A stretch of DNA of 64,000 nucleotides from Caryophanales bacterium UBA784 (lineage in GTDB: Bacteria > Bacillota_I > Bacilli_A > RFN20 > CAG-288). Positions 42,936-51,822 of this stretch are shown here, one piece after another. The position numbers and the translations under genes were made by a program. Numbering within the stretch: position 1 is the stretch's first letter; every line of letters begins with the position of its first letter. The DNA is taken from the NCBI GenBank assembly GCA_002297045.1, contig DBJE01000013.1:124001-188000 (forward strand), written 5' to 3'. A model generated the notes under the pieces. The model saw only the letters and a program-made list of their open reading frames with translations. It was not told the DNA's origin and searched no databases.

Positions 42936-43607
42936 TTATTGATTCCATCTGATTTTGGTAATCCGGTTTGGAACCTCGGGAAAAACGGGCTTAGTCTCAC
43001 TAAGGGCAGGGATTTGGACGATGAAATAAAACGAATAGGTCGGGCTGTACCTATCTAAAGAAGAGACTTTCTCCAAATCGCTAGGATTTGATGGAAAAGC
43101 CTTGGCGACAAGATAGATCCTCTTTTTCGTCTTTCCGCTCTGCGGATAGCAAAGCTTTAAAGACTATATTTCCCTGGAATGTTTGTAAAACTGGGATTCC
43201 CATGAAAAGAGAAGAAGGTGGCTAGTGGTAAAGTCCCTGTGGGAAAGGATCAAATCTTTTCTTTCTGTCCTGAAATCCGGATAAGTGTCCGACAAGGACA
43301 AAAAACTCTCTTTAGAGGTGATAATCCTCGCATCAGGGAAGGAAGTATAGCTACAGGTTGTCTTAAGCCGGTCTGTGTCCTCCTTTTCTTCGGAAAAAGG
43401 ATAGTCAATCGTGATGGTATCAAAGCGGATTTCTTCTGTTTTCCGGAAACCGTCGCTTTTCGGCCTTTCCTGGTTTAAAGAAGGGGAAACATCTTTAGTC
43501 GGTGAATCTGAGGATTTGAGACTGGTGATTGAACTCTTGCCAAAAGGGTTTTTGCAAGAGCCGAGAAGGAAGAAAAAACCGGAAAATATCAGGAATTTCT
43601 TTTTCAT
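42936..43607 (-). pseudogene. Lipoprotein-family copy 1, interrupted by an in-frame TAG
   Basis: The frame starts at 43607 with a signal and lipobox LLGSC, a Ser/Lys linker, then RFDTITIDYPFSEEKEDT. It meets TAG at 43164-43166, but the same frame continues past it for 75 further sense codons to TAA at 42936. That continuation contains YSFYFIVQIPALSETKPVF, which matches the C-termini of the two related copies at 44.2-45.0 kb. The gene is therefore one family member broken by a nonsense codon. Function unknown; the ribosome site is weak. Confidence 0.68.
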
Positions 43608-44010
43608 TGACCAAACATATTTTTTTAAGCTTAGCGTGGGGAAAAGAAAATATCCTATTTTCCCATAAAGAATAATATTTCTTCTTTATCCTGGACTCTA
43701 GGAGAGGATAAGAGCTTTTATTTCGACTATCTTAGGCCGGGCAGAAAATGATTTTCCAATCGACGATAAGCGTTCCGAAACAAAAAAAGACAAGACTGAA
43801 TGAGGAAGAAAACGGTCAATATTTTGTGTAAATAGGGTCATGCGACACCCTCTTTCCTTTACACGGACTATTCATATCAATCTGGATTTATTTTTTTACC
43901 CAATGCATGTAGCCCTTTTAGAAAAAGACCTTCTTTGGCATGATAATCCTTGGAAGAAGGGATGTTTACGGCCGTTAGGAACACTATTGTTTATCTTTTT
44001 TTATAAAAAA

Positions 44011-44033
44011 ATGACACCCTGTTAAAGAGTGTC
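44011..44033 (-). terminator. Terminator after tRNA-Arg
   Basis: GACACCC and GAGTGTC (44013-44019, 44027-44033) form the stem; reading minus, ATTTTTTT follows. From 43608 to 44010 I see no credible gene: a 61-codon frame at 43840 lacks a ribosome site. Confidence 0.72.
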
Positions 44034-44042
44034 AAGCCTTGA

Positions 44043-44120
44043 TGGTGGCCCTGAAGGGACTTGAACCCTTGGCCCCCTGATTCGAAGTCAGATGCTCTAA
44101 TCCAACTGAGCTACAGGGCC
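44043..44120 (-). tRNA. tRNA-Arg(TCG)
   Basis: Reading minus: acceptor GGCCCTG/CAGGGCC, D-arm GCTC/GAGC, anticodon stem TCTGA with loop CTTCGAA (anticodon TCG, reads CGA), T-arm AAGGG/CCCTT with loop TTCAAGT. CCA is encoded. 75 nt plus CCA. Confidence 0.93.
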
Positions 44121-44196
44121 GCTTCTTTTTATTATATAGCAAACAGAAAAGCGGAAGAAGGGGAACGAAGCGTCTTTTCTCTATCAACCTATATCA

Positions 44197-44828
44197 TTAC
44201 TTCCAGAGTATATCGATTACATTTTCATAGTAATCGGTTAACCTAACCGGACGTTGTCCGATTTTCGGAATCTGAACAAAGTAGTTTGCCCTGCCCCAGA
44301 ATGTACCATCCCGCCCGGTCTCTGTCGGGTAGTTCTCTTTGCTCATTTTGAACGTAAGAAAATAATTGCCGATAAGGACTTTTTCGATTTCTGTATCGTG
44401 TCGGTTTCCTCTTACCAATTGTTGGACACAAATCAGATTATAGCGGGTGAAATCGATGTCAGAGGCAATCCAAGCCTCGTTCCGACTAAGAAATTCCTGA
44501 TTGAAATCTTTCCTTCCTGCCTCACTTGTCAAAATAACGGCCTGACGGGGAAAAGAGTAGGGATTGCAGCTTTTTTCTTCCCGGTTGCCGTCACTGTCTT
44601 TATAGGAGAAGAGATATTTTGTTTTTCAAATCTGAAAGGCAGATTCTGTTTCACCTTCGAGAAAAGCAGGGGATTCTGCAGCACTTAAAGAAGGGGTACT
44701 AAAAGCAGAATGTTCCCTCTCTCCTGGATCAGAGTAAGGATCACGTCCTATGTTGTGACAGCCAAAACCGCTTAAAGCAATAAGACAAAGGAATATCCTT
44801 TTAATAGCTGATTGATTTTCTTCGCCAT
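44197..44828 (-). pseudogene. Lipoprotein-family copy 2, frameshift and in-frame TGA
   Basis: The ATG at 44828 has AGGAGG just upstream, but that frame closes after 18 codons. The next frame carries the lipobox LSGFGC and a Ser/Pro/Glu linker. TGA at 44626 then interrupts it, after which the same frame runs on to 44197 and ends NYFVQIPKIGQRPVRL, related to FYFIVQIPALSETKPVF of copy 1. Two lesions, so it cannot yield a full protein. TGA is not tryptophan here, since intact genes end in TGA and use TGG. Confidence 0.65.
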
Positions 44829-44957
44829 TTAATACCTCCTTCCCACACAAACAGAAGAAACCAATGGATAATGTTTGTCTTTCCCTTGCCCGAAAGTTGG
44901 TGCGACCAGAAAAGAGAAAAAAGACAAGAGAACGGAAATCAATATTTGTTTTTTCAT
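44829..44957 (-). CDS. Small secreted peptide (42 residues)
   Basis: Starts at 44957 with GGAGAT about 9-10 bases upstream. It begins MKKQILISVLLSFFSFLVAP, a clear signal peptide, and leaves about 20 residues after a likely cleavage near VAPTFG. Its TAA directly abuts the ATG of lipoprotein copy 2, and it starts five bases after copy 3 ends, so it sits as a coupled cistron between them. It could be a genuine small peptide or the stub of a fourth family member. Confidence 0.42.
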   Translation of the reverse strand: MKKQILISVLLSFFSFLVAPTFGQGKDKHYPLVSSVCVGRRY

Positions 44958-44962
44958 TATTG

Positions 44963-45652
44963 CTATCTCCAATCGTTTTTTTCAATGTCTCCTGGCGCCT
45001 CTAAAAACAATGGCTTATTGGTAAGTGTTTTCGGAATCTGCAGAATGAAATAAAAGTCATTGAACTCATGAAAAGGATAACTATCGCTTTCTGTCATACT
45101 TAGGTTAATGACTTCATCGGAGATGTTTCTTGCGGTAAGAAAGGCGTTGCTAGTGTCTTCTTTTCCATTTGGAACACATAGATTAAGAACGGCTGACATG
45201 GAATGCTTCGAATAAGGGACATGAAACGAAAAAAGAACGAGACTGTTTAACTCAAAGCCCGTTTTTGAAAGAATGATGTCTTTTCTTTCCAGGAGAAAAT
45301 CAGGGTAATCCTGGGCAAGGGAATTTAGTCCCTGCCTAGAGGTGAGAAGAGTGGCTTTCGGAAAGTCGGAGTAGTGGCAAGTAGGACCTTTCTCCCCTTG
45401 ATTGTTTTTTCTGTAAATGGATAGTCGATTTTAATCTCTTTAAAAGGAACATTGATGATTTGATAGAGCTGTTCACCACTACTTTGGCTATTCCCGTTTT
45501 CCGATGACTGAGAATGGCTTTCAGGCAATGAATCTGACTCCATTTCCTTTATTAAAGAAAGATTGCTGTTTTCTTCCTGAGGCAAGCCATCGCTGTTGAT
45601 TTTTGTACAGGAAAACTGAAAGGCAGGAAATAAGGAAATAATCTTTTTTCAT
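44963..45652 (-). pseudogene. Lipoprotein-family copy 3, two frameshifts
   Basis: An ATG at 45652 is followed by six A; one A too many puts the lipobox (FQFSC in the next frame) out of frame. That frame runs through a Ser/Gly/Asn linker and EIKIDYPFTEKT, then shifts again near 45370. The third frame continues with CHYSDFPKATLLTS, DYPDFLLERKDIILSKTGF and finally FYFILQIPKTLTNKPLFLE to the stop at 44963. It matches copy 1 along nearly the whole length. From 45653 to 46089 I see no gene. Confidence 0.65.
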
Positions 45653-46089
45653 AAAATATCCCCCAATAGTATTTTAGCAACCTATAGGTTATTTAGTTTT
45701 CTAGGTATAAACAATTTTATCGGCTAATCTTAATAGAACACCTAGCAAAAGAAAAAGTTGGTAATTAACGGAAATAATGAAAACATTTAGTTTATCTTTT
45801 AAAAATAGGAAAGGCATAAATAAAAAATATGAATAGTCCAGATTAAAATGAAACGCTTTTAACAGGCAAAATGAAAGAACCGGAAACTTGACGGAATCTC
45901 AACGAGTATATATAAAACGACATATTCAGCAAATGCGTATAAAGATGAGCAGAAGATCCTAATTCTTATTCATTTGTATCAAGGGATAATTCTGATGGAC
46001 AAATCTGCCAAAATACGAGGAAGGAATAGCTTCCATTCCTAACTATCCTTTTCTCTGCTAAAAAATGATTGCACAGAAAAAAGAGTTAG

Positions 46090-46119
46090 ACCGATAAGCA
46101 ACTATAAAATGCTATCGGT
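46090..46119 (-). terminator. Terminator of the GDPD operon
   Basis: ACCGATAAGCA pairs with TGCTATCGGT (46090-46119); reading minus, a T-run follows (CTTTTTT). Confidence 0.65.
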
Positions 46120-46125
46120 TCTGTT

Positions 46126-46854
46126 TTATTCTGCAGCCTTGCGGTAGTCGATGCCCTGGAAGGTGCAGAGATCAGCATATTCACGGGCAATCTTTAGTTT
46201 CTCTTCCGTATCGATTGTCCAGGCGTTGAGGAGGTGCTTCTTTCGGTAGGAAATCACTTTCTTTGTTTTGAGCCTGACCCATTCGATATCAACGGAATCG
46301 AAGAGATGGCGGAAAAAGAAGACATCCCTTCTTTGCTTTGCGATAAGTAGGGAAGTATGGATGCCGGTCTTTTTCCTTCTGATCAGGGAGCGGGGATCAA
46401 AGGCGATGATCCTGTACTTGCTCTTGTCCTTGATTTTCGAAAGCTCTTCTCTTGCCTTTCTAGCCAGCGGGCCGTTGTTTCCTTTGTAGGTCTTCAGCTC
46501 TACGACAAGAGGAACCTGCTCATTGACTAAGGCTAAGACTTCCTGGAAAGTCGGAATCTTCTCTCCGTCGAGAAGCCGATAACCGTCTTGGATTTCCTTG
46601 ACGGTCCTCTCTTCGACAATCCCTTCTTTTCCGGTCACCCGTTTCAGCTCGGAATCATGGACGACGACAAGGCGGTTATCCTTTGTCAGATGGACGTCTA
46701 ACTCAATGGTGTAATCGTGGTCGATGGCATTCTGGAAGGCTTTCCTACCATTCTCCGTAAACTCTTTATTATGAAGACCCCGGTGGGCGATCCCTTTGAA
46801 AAAGCGGGGGTCAAGCTCCTGAATCTGTTTTTCTTTCTTTGTCATTTTAGTCAT
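46126..46854 (-). CDS. Glycerophosphodiester phosphodiesterase
   Basis: Hydrolyses glycerophosphodiesters to glycerol 3-phosphate and an alcohol. 242 residues in the TIM-barrel GDPD fold. The catalytic AHRGLHNKEFTENG is at residues 23-36, then IELDVHLTKDNRLVVVHD with the metal ligands Glu/Asp and second His, and VPLVVELKTY. No signal peptide, so it acts inside the cell. The ATG at 46854 lies inside the MFS gene end (8-bp overlap); an in-frame ATG at 46845 is equally possible. Confidence 0.9.
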   Translation of the reverse strand: MTKMTKKEKQIQELDPRFFKGIAHRGLHNKEFTENGRKAFQNAIDHDYTIELDVHLTKDNRLVVVHDSELKRVTGKEGIVEERTVKEIQDGYRLLDGEKIPTFQEVLALVNEQVPLVVELKTYKGNNGPLARKAREELSKIKDKSKYRIIAFDPRSLIRRKKTGIHTSLLIAKQRRDVFFFRHLFDSVDIEWVRLKTKKVISYRKKHLLNAWTIDTEEKLKIAREYADLCTFQGIDYRKAAE

Positions 46855-48283
46855 CCTGGTCTAACGCGGCGAGTCCTTTCTTGAACGAAGTCTTTTTCGA
46901 CTTTATATTCTTGACGAAGAAGAAGACGGCAAAGGAAACCAAAATGCAGACTAAGGCATAGACGGGGAGATACTGCCATCCGAAGCTCGGATGGAGAAGA
47001 AGAAGGCCAAGAAGGCAGGGAGTGATCGTCTGTGCTGCCCTAGAGGAGGCATAGTAATAGCCGGTGAAACGGCCGATCTTCTTACTTGTGCAAAGCTCGA
47101 CGACCATTGGGAACGAGTTGACGTGGACAAGGGACCTGCCAAGTCCCTTGGCAAACCAGACGGCATAAATATAGATGGGGAAGGAATTGTATCCATCGGT
47201 AGGTACTTTGATTGGAAGGGAGAAGGTGAGGATGACCCAGATAAGAAGGGAAAGTGCGGTCAAGGATAGTCCGGAGACGATTGTCCATTTCCGGCCGATC
47301 TTCTCGGCGACTAGACCCCCTAAGGCAAAGCCGATGACGCTTCCTAGTCCTCCGAGAATAGTATTGATGCTTAGGCTCTTTGTGGAAGAATGGAGATAGT
47401 AGAGTGTATAGTTCGACATAAAGGTTCCTATTCCGTTGTCTGCCCTGAACCAGAAGAATTCGGCGGCAAGGATAAGAATCAGCCTGATTTTGTTTGCCGT
47501 TGGCCTAGGCCCGTTATCCGTGACTTTGTTTTCGACGGCTGCTTCTTCTTCTCCCCGTTTCCTTTCCCCTTCCCTTTCTTTCTCAATCTTGTTTTCGTCG
47601 ATGCAGAAGAAAAGGACTAAGGCGGAGATTATCCTCAAGACGGAAGCGATAAGGAAGGGAAGCTCCACTGCCCAGATATTGCCTGTCGCCCAGGTTTCCT
47701 TATTGTTAGCCCCTAAATAGTCGGAGAGGACAAAGACCCTTCCGACGATCGTGGCAAAGGCGCCGCCGATATAGCCCATGATGTTGATAATCCCATTTGC
47801 CTTTGAACGCAAGGGCTTTGGTGTCCTATCCGGCCTTAGGGCAACCGCAGGGTTCCGATACATCCTCATAAAGAAAACGACAATTGCCATCATGGCAATC
47901 ATTCCTCCAATATTGTTGTAATGGTAGAAGAGAGGAATGAAGGGGAAGGCGACGGCAGAGACAAAGGTTCCTACGAGGATATAGGGCCTACGCTTTCCTA
48001 TTTTCGTATGGGTCTTATCGGAGAGATGACCGAAGATAGGAAGCCTAATCAATGCGGCAAGGTTATCAATCGCCCTCCTTAATCCGACTAGGTACTGTAC
48101 TTCCTCGCTCTTGTCCGTCTTTAGTGCTTTCTTAAAGGCCTCAGAAAGAAGAGGGGAACACCAGGAATCATAGACCTGCCAGAGAAGGAGGATTCCGAAA
48201 AAGGCAAAGCCGATAATCCTCGTCCGTCTGTAGTTCAGTTTCAGCTTCTGCGGCTTCTGACTGCTTTCGATTGGTTCAGCCAT
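46847..48283 (-). CDS. MFS transporter (GPH/SLC45-like sugar class)
   Basis: A 478-residue transporter. The start at 48283 follows AAAGGAG by about 7 bases. Twelve membrane segments; the conserved loop between helices 2 and 3 reads GHLSDKTHTKIGKRRPY, and the LRPDRTPKPLRSKANGII segment is characteristic of the sucrose/glycoside-type branch. The substrate is unknown. It lies 87 bp after a HAD phosphatase gene and overlaps the GDPD gene; the three may handle a glycosylated or glycerophosphoryl compound together (inference). Confidence 0.87.
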   Translation of the reverse strand: MAEPIESSQKPQKLKLNYRRTRIIGFAFFGILLLWQVYDSWCSPLLSEAFKKALKTDKSEEVQYLVGLRRAIDNLAALIRLPIFGHLSDKTHTKIGKRRPYILVGTFVSAVAFPFIPLFYHYNNIGGMIAMMAIVVFFMRMYRNPAVALRPDRTPKPLRSKANGIINIMGYIGGAFATIVGRVFVLSDYLGANNKETWATGNIWAVELPFLIASVLRIISALVLFFCIDENKIEKEREGERKRGEEEAAVENKVTDNGPRPTANKIRLILILAAEFFWFRADNGIGTFMSNYTLYYLHSSTKSLSINTILGGLGSVIGFALGGLVAEKIGRKWTIVSGLSLTALSLLIWVILTFSLPIKVPTDGYNSFPIYIYAVWFAKGLGRSLVHVNSFPMVVELCTSKKIGRFTGYYYASSRAAQTITPCLLGLLLLHPSFGWQYLPVYALVCILVSFAVFFFVKNIKSKKTSFKKGLAALDQDD

Positions 48284-48370
48284 GATAAGCTCCTTTGAAA
48301 TATACATCTAAAATTATAATGGTTTTTCTTCGGAAAAGAAGAACCGTTTCTTATCAGGAGAGTGACAAAA

Positions 48371-49006
48371 CTACTTTGCAAAGACTTCTTTGGCTTTCTT
48401 TGGCAACTCATCGATGGCAGAGATAGGATTCCTGTCGTCCTCTATCTTTCCAAAACCATAGGCGGCATGGATGAAAAGAACCCCGGCATGAAGGGATTCT
48501 GTCCTGTCTTTTTTGGTGTCTCCGATATAAATGACACGGTCGATTCTTTCCTTCTCTTTCCTGATTTGGATATTTCTCCATTTGGGAAGATTCGTGTCCC
48601 CGGCACAGAGATGTCCGGCGAAAAGAGTATTGAAGTGATAGGAATCTAGATAACTTTCAATGTATCCGACATCCGCATTGCTGATGACATAGAGAGGGTA
48701 TTCTTTTCTTAGCTCCCTTAAAACCTCCTTTTCCTTCGGATAGAGCTTCCCCGGCATTTTGTAGAGAAACTTCACTTCATCTCTCACGCAGGTCCGGAAA
48801 GTCTCTAACGCCTTATCCCTCTCCCTTCCAGGGAAGGCGATGGGCGCCGTCTCTTCCGGAGTCAGCCCCCTATGTCCTTTGATATCCTTTTCCGTAAAGG
48901 AATAAGGAAGATTTAGACGTTTCCTTGTCCTATTCCAGCTCTTTGTGATGGAACTGACGGCATCCCATAAGGTGCCATCTAAGTCAAAAAACAGTGCTTT
49001 TTTCAT
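48371..49006 (-). CDS. HAD-superfamily phosphatase
   Basis: A 211-residue cytosolic phosphatase similar to phosphoglycolate phosphatase. Motif I FFDLDGTLWD with the nucleophile Asp at the N-terminus, motif II VISNAD, a Lys in the NLPKWRN region, motif IV YIGDTKKD. A helical cap lies between motifs I and II. Substrate not identifiable. Likely the first gene of an operon with the MFS and GDPD genes. Confidence 0.85.
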   Translation of the reverse strand: MKKALFFDLDGTLWDAVSSITKSWNRTRKRLNLPYSFTEKDIKGHRGLTPEETAPIAFPGRERDKALETFRTCVRDEVKFLYKMPGKLYPKEKEVLRELRKEYPLYVISNADVGYIESYLDSYHFNTLFAGHLCAGDTNLPKWRNIQIRKEKERIDRVIYIGDTKKDRTESLHAGVLFIHAAYGFGKIEDDRNPISAIDELPKKAKEVFAK

Positions 49007-49261
49007 TGCTTGTTCTCTTTTCGGCTTCCATTTTACACGAAAAGGACAGGACAGGCCTATCCTGTCCTTGCCTTATCTTAGAAGGAAATCAAAGAAGCTC
49101 CTTCTTCTTTTTGCCGAAAATTCCTCCTACGTTATCGGGCCCTGTTCGGGAAGACCTTAAAGGTTTTTAATAATTCACATTTATCCCTTTCCGATAGCGT
49201 TTTACTTTTGGAGTTAAGCAAGTTTGCTGCTTTGAACTCCCAAGTTCTTATCGGTTTCCTC

Positions 49262-49816
49262 CTAAAGAGAGACGGACAGGAAGTTGACAAAGAGAAGAAA
49301 GGTGATGTTGTGGGTTAGGTTGATCAGGGAGGCGCTTAAGATATCAGGGAGGCTTTTAAGATAAGGAAAAGGAAACCAAAGAAGAGAGGGGGCAATCCTG
49401 GAAACTACGATAAGGATAATCTTTGCTTAGACGGAATAGCCTTTAATAAGTAGGCATAGGCAACAATATAAAAAAATAAGATTGGTATCATAGAGGGAAG
49501 TCAAGGCAATGGAAGAGTAACTCATGATTTTCTTGGCGGATGTCTGTTTTGACTTAGTTTAAGCCGGATAGAGGGCCAATAAAGTAACTAGTCCGATACA
49601 GACTAGCCTAAAGAGGAGGGTGGTTATGCCAAGCCTGCCAATGGGGGCAGCGACTTTCCCTATGCTGAAGCTGACAATGCTGACGATGGAAAAAGCGATG
49701 AACATCCTGGACGGAAGATAATGTTTTTTGTAATTCCTGTTTTCCGCCTTTATGGCTAAATGATATTGCAAACGCGGAAAGAGAGAAATAGGAATCATCT
49801 GTATGACTGGAACCAT
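49262..49816 (-). pseudogene. Degenerate membrane protein, possibly a CPBP-type protease
   Basis: No continuous gene exists between 49007 and 49930. Minus-strand frames with strong membrane character are scattered here: an 85-codon frame (49559-49816), then hydrophobic pieces in other frames, ending with LSASLINLTHNITFLLFVNF before a stop at 49262. That last piece resembles the SLxxHxxNNxxxF end of CPBP (CAAX-like) intramembrane proteases. Shifts and stops make it a relic. The family call is tentative. Confidence 0.33.
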
Positions 49817-49878
49817 GGGTCTATGTCAAAACTGGGAGAACTATGGAAGAATTTAAAGATATAAGGCAGAGGATAAAA

Positions 49879-49927
49879 TGTAAATTTTTGTAAATTTTAT
49901 AGTTGTCTAAATAAAACAAACTATAAT
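49879..49927 (+). promoter_or_regulatory. Promoter with upstream TGTAAA direct repeat
   Basis: TGTAAA at 49879-49884 and 49889-49894 (10-bp period), a poor -35, then TATAAT at 49922-49927. The repeat ends 27 bp before the -10, nearly the same geometry as at 40904-40953. A CGGAGGA ribosome site precedes the ATG at 49964. Confidence 0.55.
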
Positions 49928-49963
49928 TTTGGGCGGAAATATTGTAAACACGGAGGACTATTT

Positions 49964-51706
49964 ATGAAAAAGGGTTTCATTATTGCCATTGCTGTCTTAA
50001 GTACGGCTGTCTTGGGGACTTCTATCGGCCTTTCTGCTTCTGCTCTTGCTATTGCTTCAAATGCTAAGAATAATGCATCAGTTGCCGGTGAAAAAGGCGA
50101 CAAAGGCGACACCGGTGCGGTTTCCTATTCCAACACTATTCTTCCTTCTGAAAACGGAAAAGTCATTCCGAGTGTCGGCAGTGCGCTTGTTGGAAGCGAT
50201 GTAACCTTTACCTTCGTTCCGGATGAGGGTGCAAGACTCGTCACTGCTGATATCTATTCCAATGGAAAGCTGACTACCTACCATGTCGGTTATGACAAAG
50301 AAATCGTTAATGATACAATCACTCTTCCTAGGATTGCCGGCGGATATGTCGTAAAGGGCAATTTCGATGCCAGCAAGGCCAGCGTCTTTAACGGCGGTGA
50401 TGGCAGTGAAGAATATCCATATCTAGTCGGAACAGAGGATTTCGGCAGCATTGAGGGCTATGTCAGTGCTGAACCGGAAAGATATACTTATTTCAAGGTT
50501 GAAAAGCCGAATCAGAAAATTACCGGTTGGTCAAAGTTTATTAATCTGAACGGCAGCTTTGATTTTAATGGTGCTTCCCTCGATAATTCTAAACAATTCT
50601 TGTTTAACAAAATCATTGGAACAAAGGACAATCCGGGCAAGGTTTCGAATCTGACCATTAATAATCCGTCTATTTCGACCGGTGGTTTTGGTAGTGCCCT
50701 TGCGTTTTGCCCGGATGGAAGTGTGACACTTGAGAATGTCCATATTAATGGTGGATCCGTGACTACAACTAGTGGCGCCGGATCTTTCTTTGGCTTTATC
50801 CAGGCCTCCGATCATAGGGACTGGGAAGGAGCGAACGAAATCAATTTTGTCAATTGTTCTTCCAGTAGGTCCATTACCGGCTCTTTAAACAGTATTGCCG
50901 GTTTTGTCGGCCCGGTTCGCTTCTCAAATGGAAGCATTAAATCCGGCTTTAAGATTAATATTCATGTCGATGAAAAATCCAAATATACGGGCAATCTTAT
51001 TTTTGTGAATCCTGATAGTTCGAAAGTCTTATCGGATGAGTCGGATTATGTTATTGCCGATGATTGGTATGGCATGGTTCATAATAACTGCACGGTTACT
51101 GTCGATGGCGCCGATCAATTAGCTGATGTAACGAGCAAAAAAGCAACCGATAACAATTCGTATACTATATACAATTATAAGAAGAATAAGACTAGGGCTA
51201 AAAACACAGTGTACAATACTACCGACGGGAACGAAAACTCTGCTTATAAAACTGATATCAGCACTTTTAAAGTAGCAAAGGTTTCTACTGCTGTAAAAGC
51301 GGTTTCTTCTATTGTCGTCGGTGTGACAGAGGCGAACTATGTTGCTAATAGGACCATGGATGACTCCCTGACATCCACAACCGAAGACGGAAAGGAATAC
51401 TTTGTCACTTCCAAAGCTAAGTCTTATAAGATTGGTATCAATGGTCATTTCTATGATCAGAATGGAAATAAGATTACTTCCGGAACTCCGAACTGGACAT
51501 TAACAGCCTCTAATGCCAATAGTTTTACTATCAATGGGGATTATCTGATGCTTCAAGGTGCTTCAGCTACAGAGGAATCCTGGAAGAAGGCTTTCGGCTT
51601 ATATGGAGCTAAGGCTGTGGTCACTCAGTATGACAAAGATGGAAATGTTGTTGGATTGACGACTATTGCTTTTGCTAAAAAGTCTGCTTTTGAAGATCTT
51701 CAATAA
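49964..51706 (+). CDS. Secreted beta-rich surface protein with short collagen-like tract
   Basis: A 580-residue exported protein of unknown function. A signal peptide (about 1-30) is not followed by a lipobox. Residues 42-53 form a short Gly-X-Y run (GEKGDKGDTGAV), a vestige of the collagen-like stalks of Firmicutes surface proteins. Residues 60-120 resemble the Ig-like repeats of the 980-residue lipoprotein. The middle (about 140-330) has Asn/Ser-rich repeats (LNGSFDFNGASL, LTINNPSIS, LENVHINGGS) as in parallel beta-helices. No cell-wall anchor motif is visible. A dedicated promoter suggests regulated expression. Confidence 0.75.
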   Translation: MKKGFIIAIAVLSTAVLGTSIGLSASALAIASNAKNNASVAGEKGDKGDTGAVSYSNTILPSENGKVIPSVGSALVGSDVTFTFVPDEGARLVTADIYSNGKLTTYHVGYDKEIVNDTITLPRIAGGYVVKGNFDASKASVFNGGDGSEEYPYLVGTEDFGSIEGYVSAEPERYTYFKVEKPNQKITGWSKFINLNGSFDFNGASLDNSKQFLFNKIIGTKDNPGKVSNLTINNPSISTGGFGSALAFCPDGSVTLENVHINGGSVTTTSGAGSFFGFIQASDHRDWEGANEINFVNCSSSRSITGSLNSIAGFVGPVRFSNGSIKSGFKINIHVDEKSKYTGNLIFVNPDSSKVLSDESDYVIADDWYGMVHNNCTVTVDGADQLADVTSKKATDNNSYTIYNYKKNKTRAKNTVYNTTDGNENSAYKTDISTFKVAKVSTAVKAVSSIVVGVTEANYVANRTMDDSLTSTTEDGKEYFVTSKAKSYKIGINGHFYDQNGNKITSGTPNWTLTASNANSFTINGDYLMLQGASATEESWKKAFGLYGAKAVVTQYDKDGNVVGLTTIAFAKKSAFEDLQ

Positions 51707-51754
51707 CATAGCGACGGATAGGAGGATTTTACTTTTGGTTCAATCTCTATTTAG

Positions 51755-51783
51755 TTGAGAATCTCTTTCCTTTTTGATATCAT
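51755..51783 (+). promoter_or_regulatory. Promoter of the McrB-like operon
   Basis: TTGAGA (51755-51760), 17 bp, TATCAT (51778-51783). The first ATG is at 51823, with GAAAGGG at 51804-51810. Confidence 0.55.
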
Positions 51784-51822
51784 TTTGAAGTTTTCCGTCA
51801 CTTGAAAGGGTTAACGAAAATC

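Noticed and set aside
43840..44025. 61-codon frame near tRNA-Arg
   Set aside because: No ribosome site, and it runs into the tRNA terminator.
44626..44628. In-frame TGA read as tryptophan (Mycoplasma code)
   Set aside because: Intact genes such as oppC, oppD and cdsA end in TGA, and tryptophan is TGG throughout, so TGA is a stop here.
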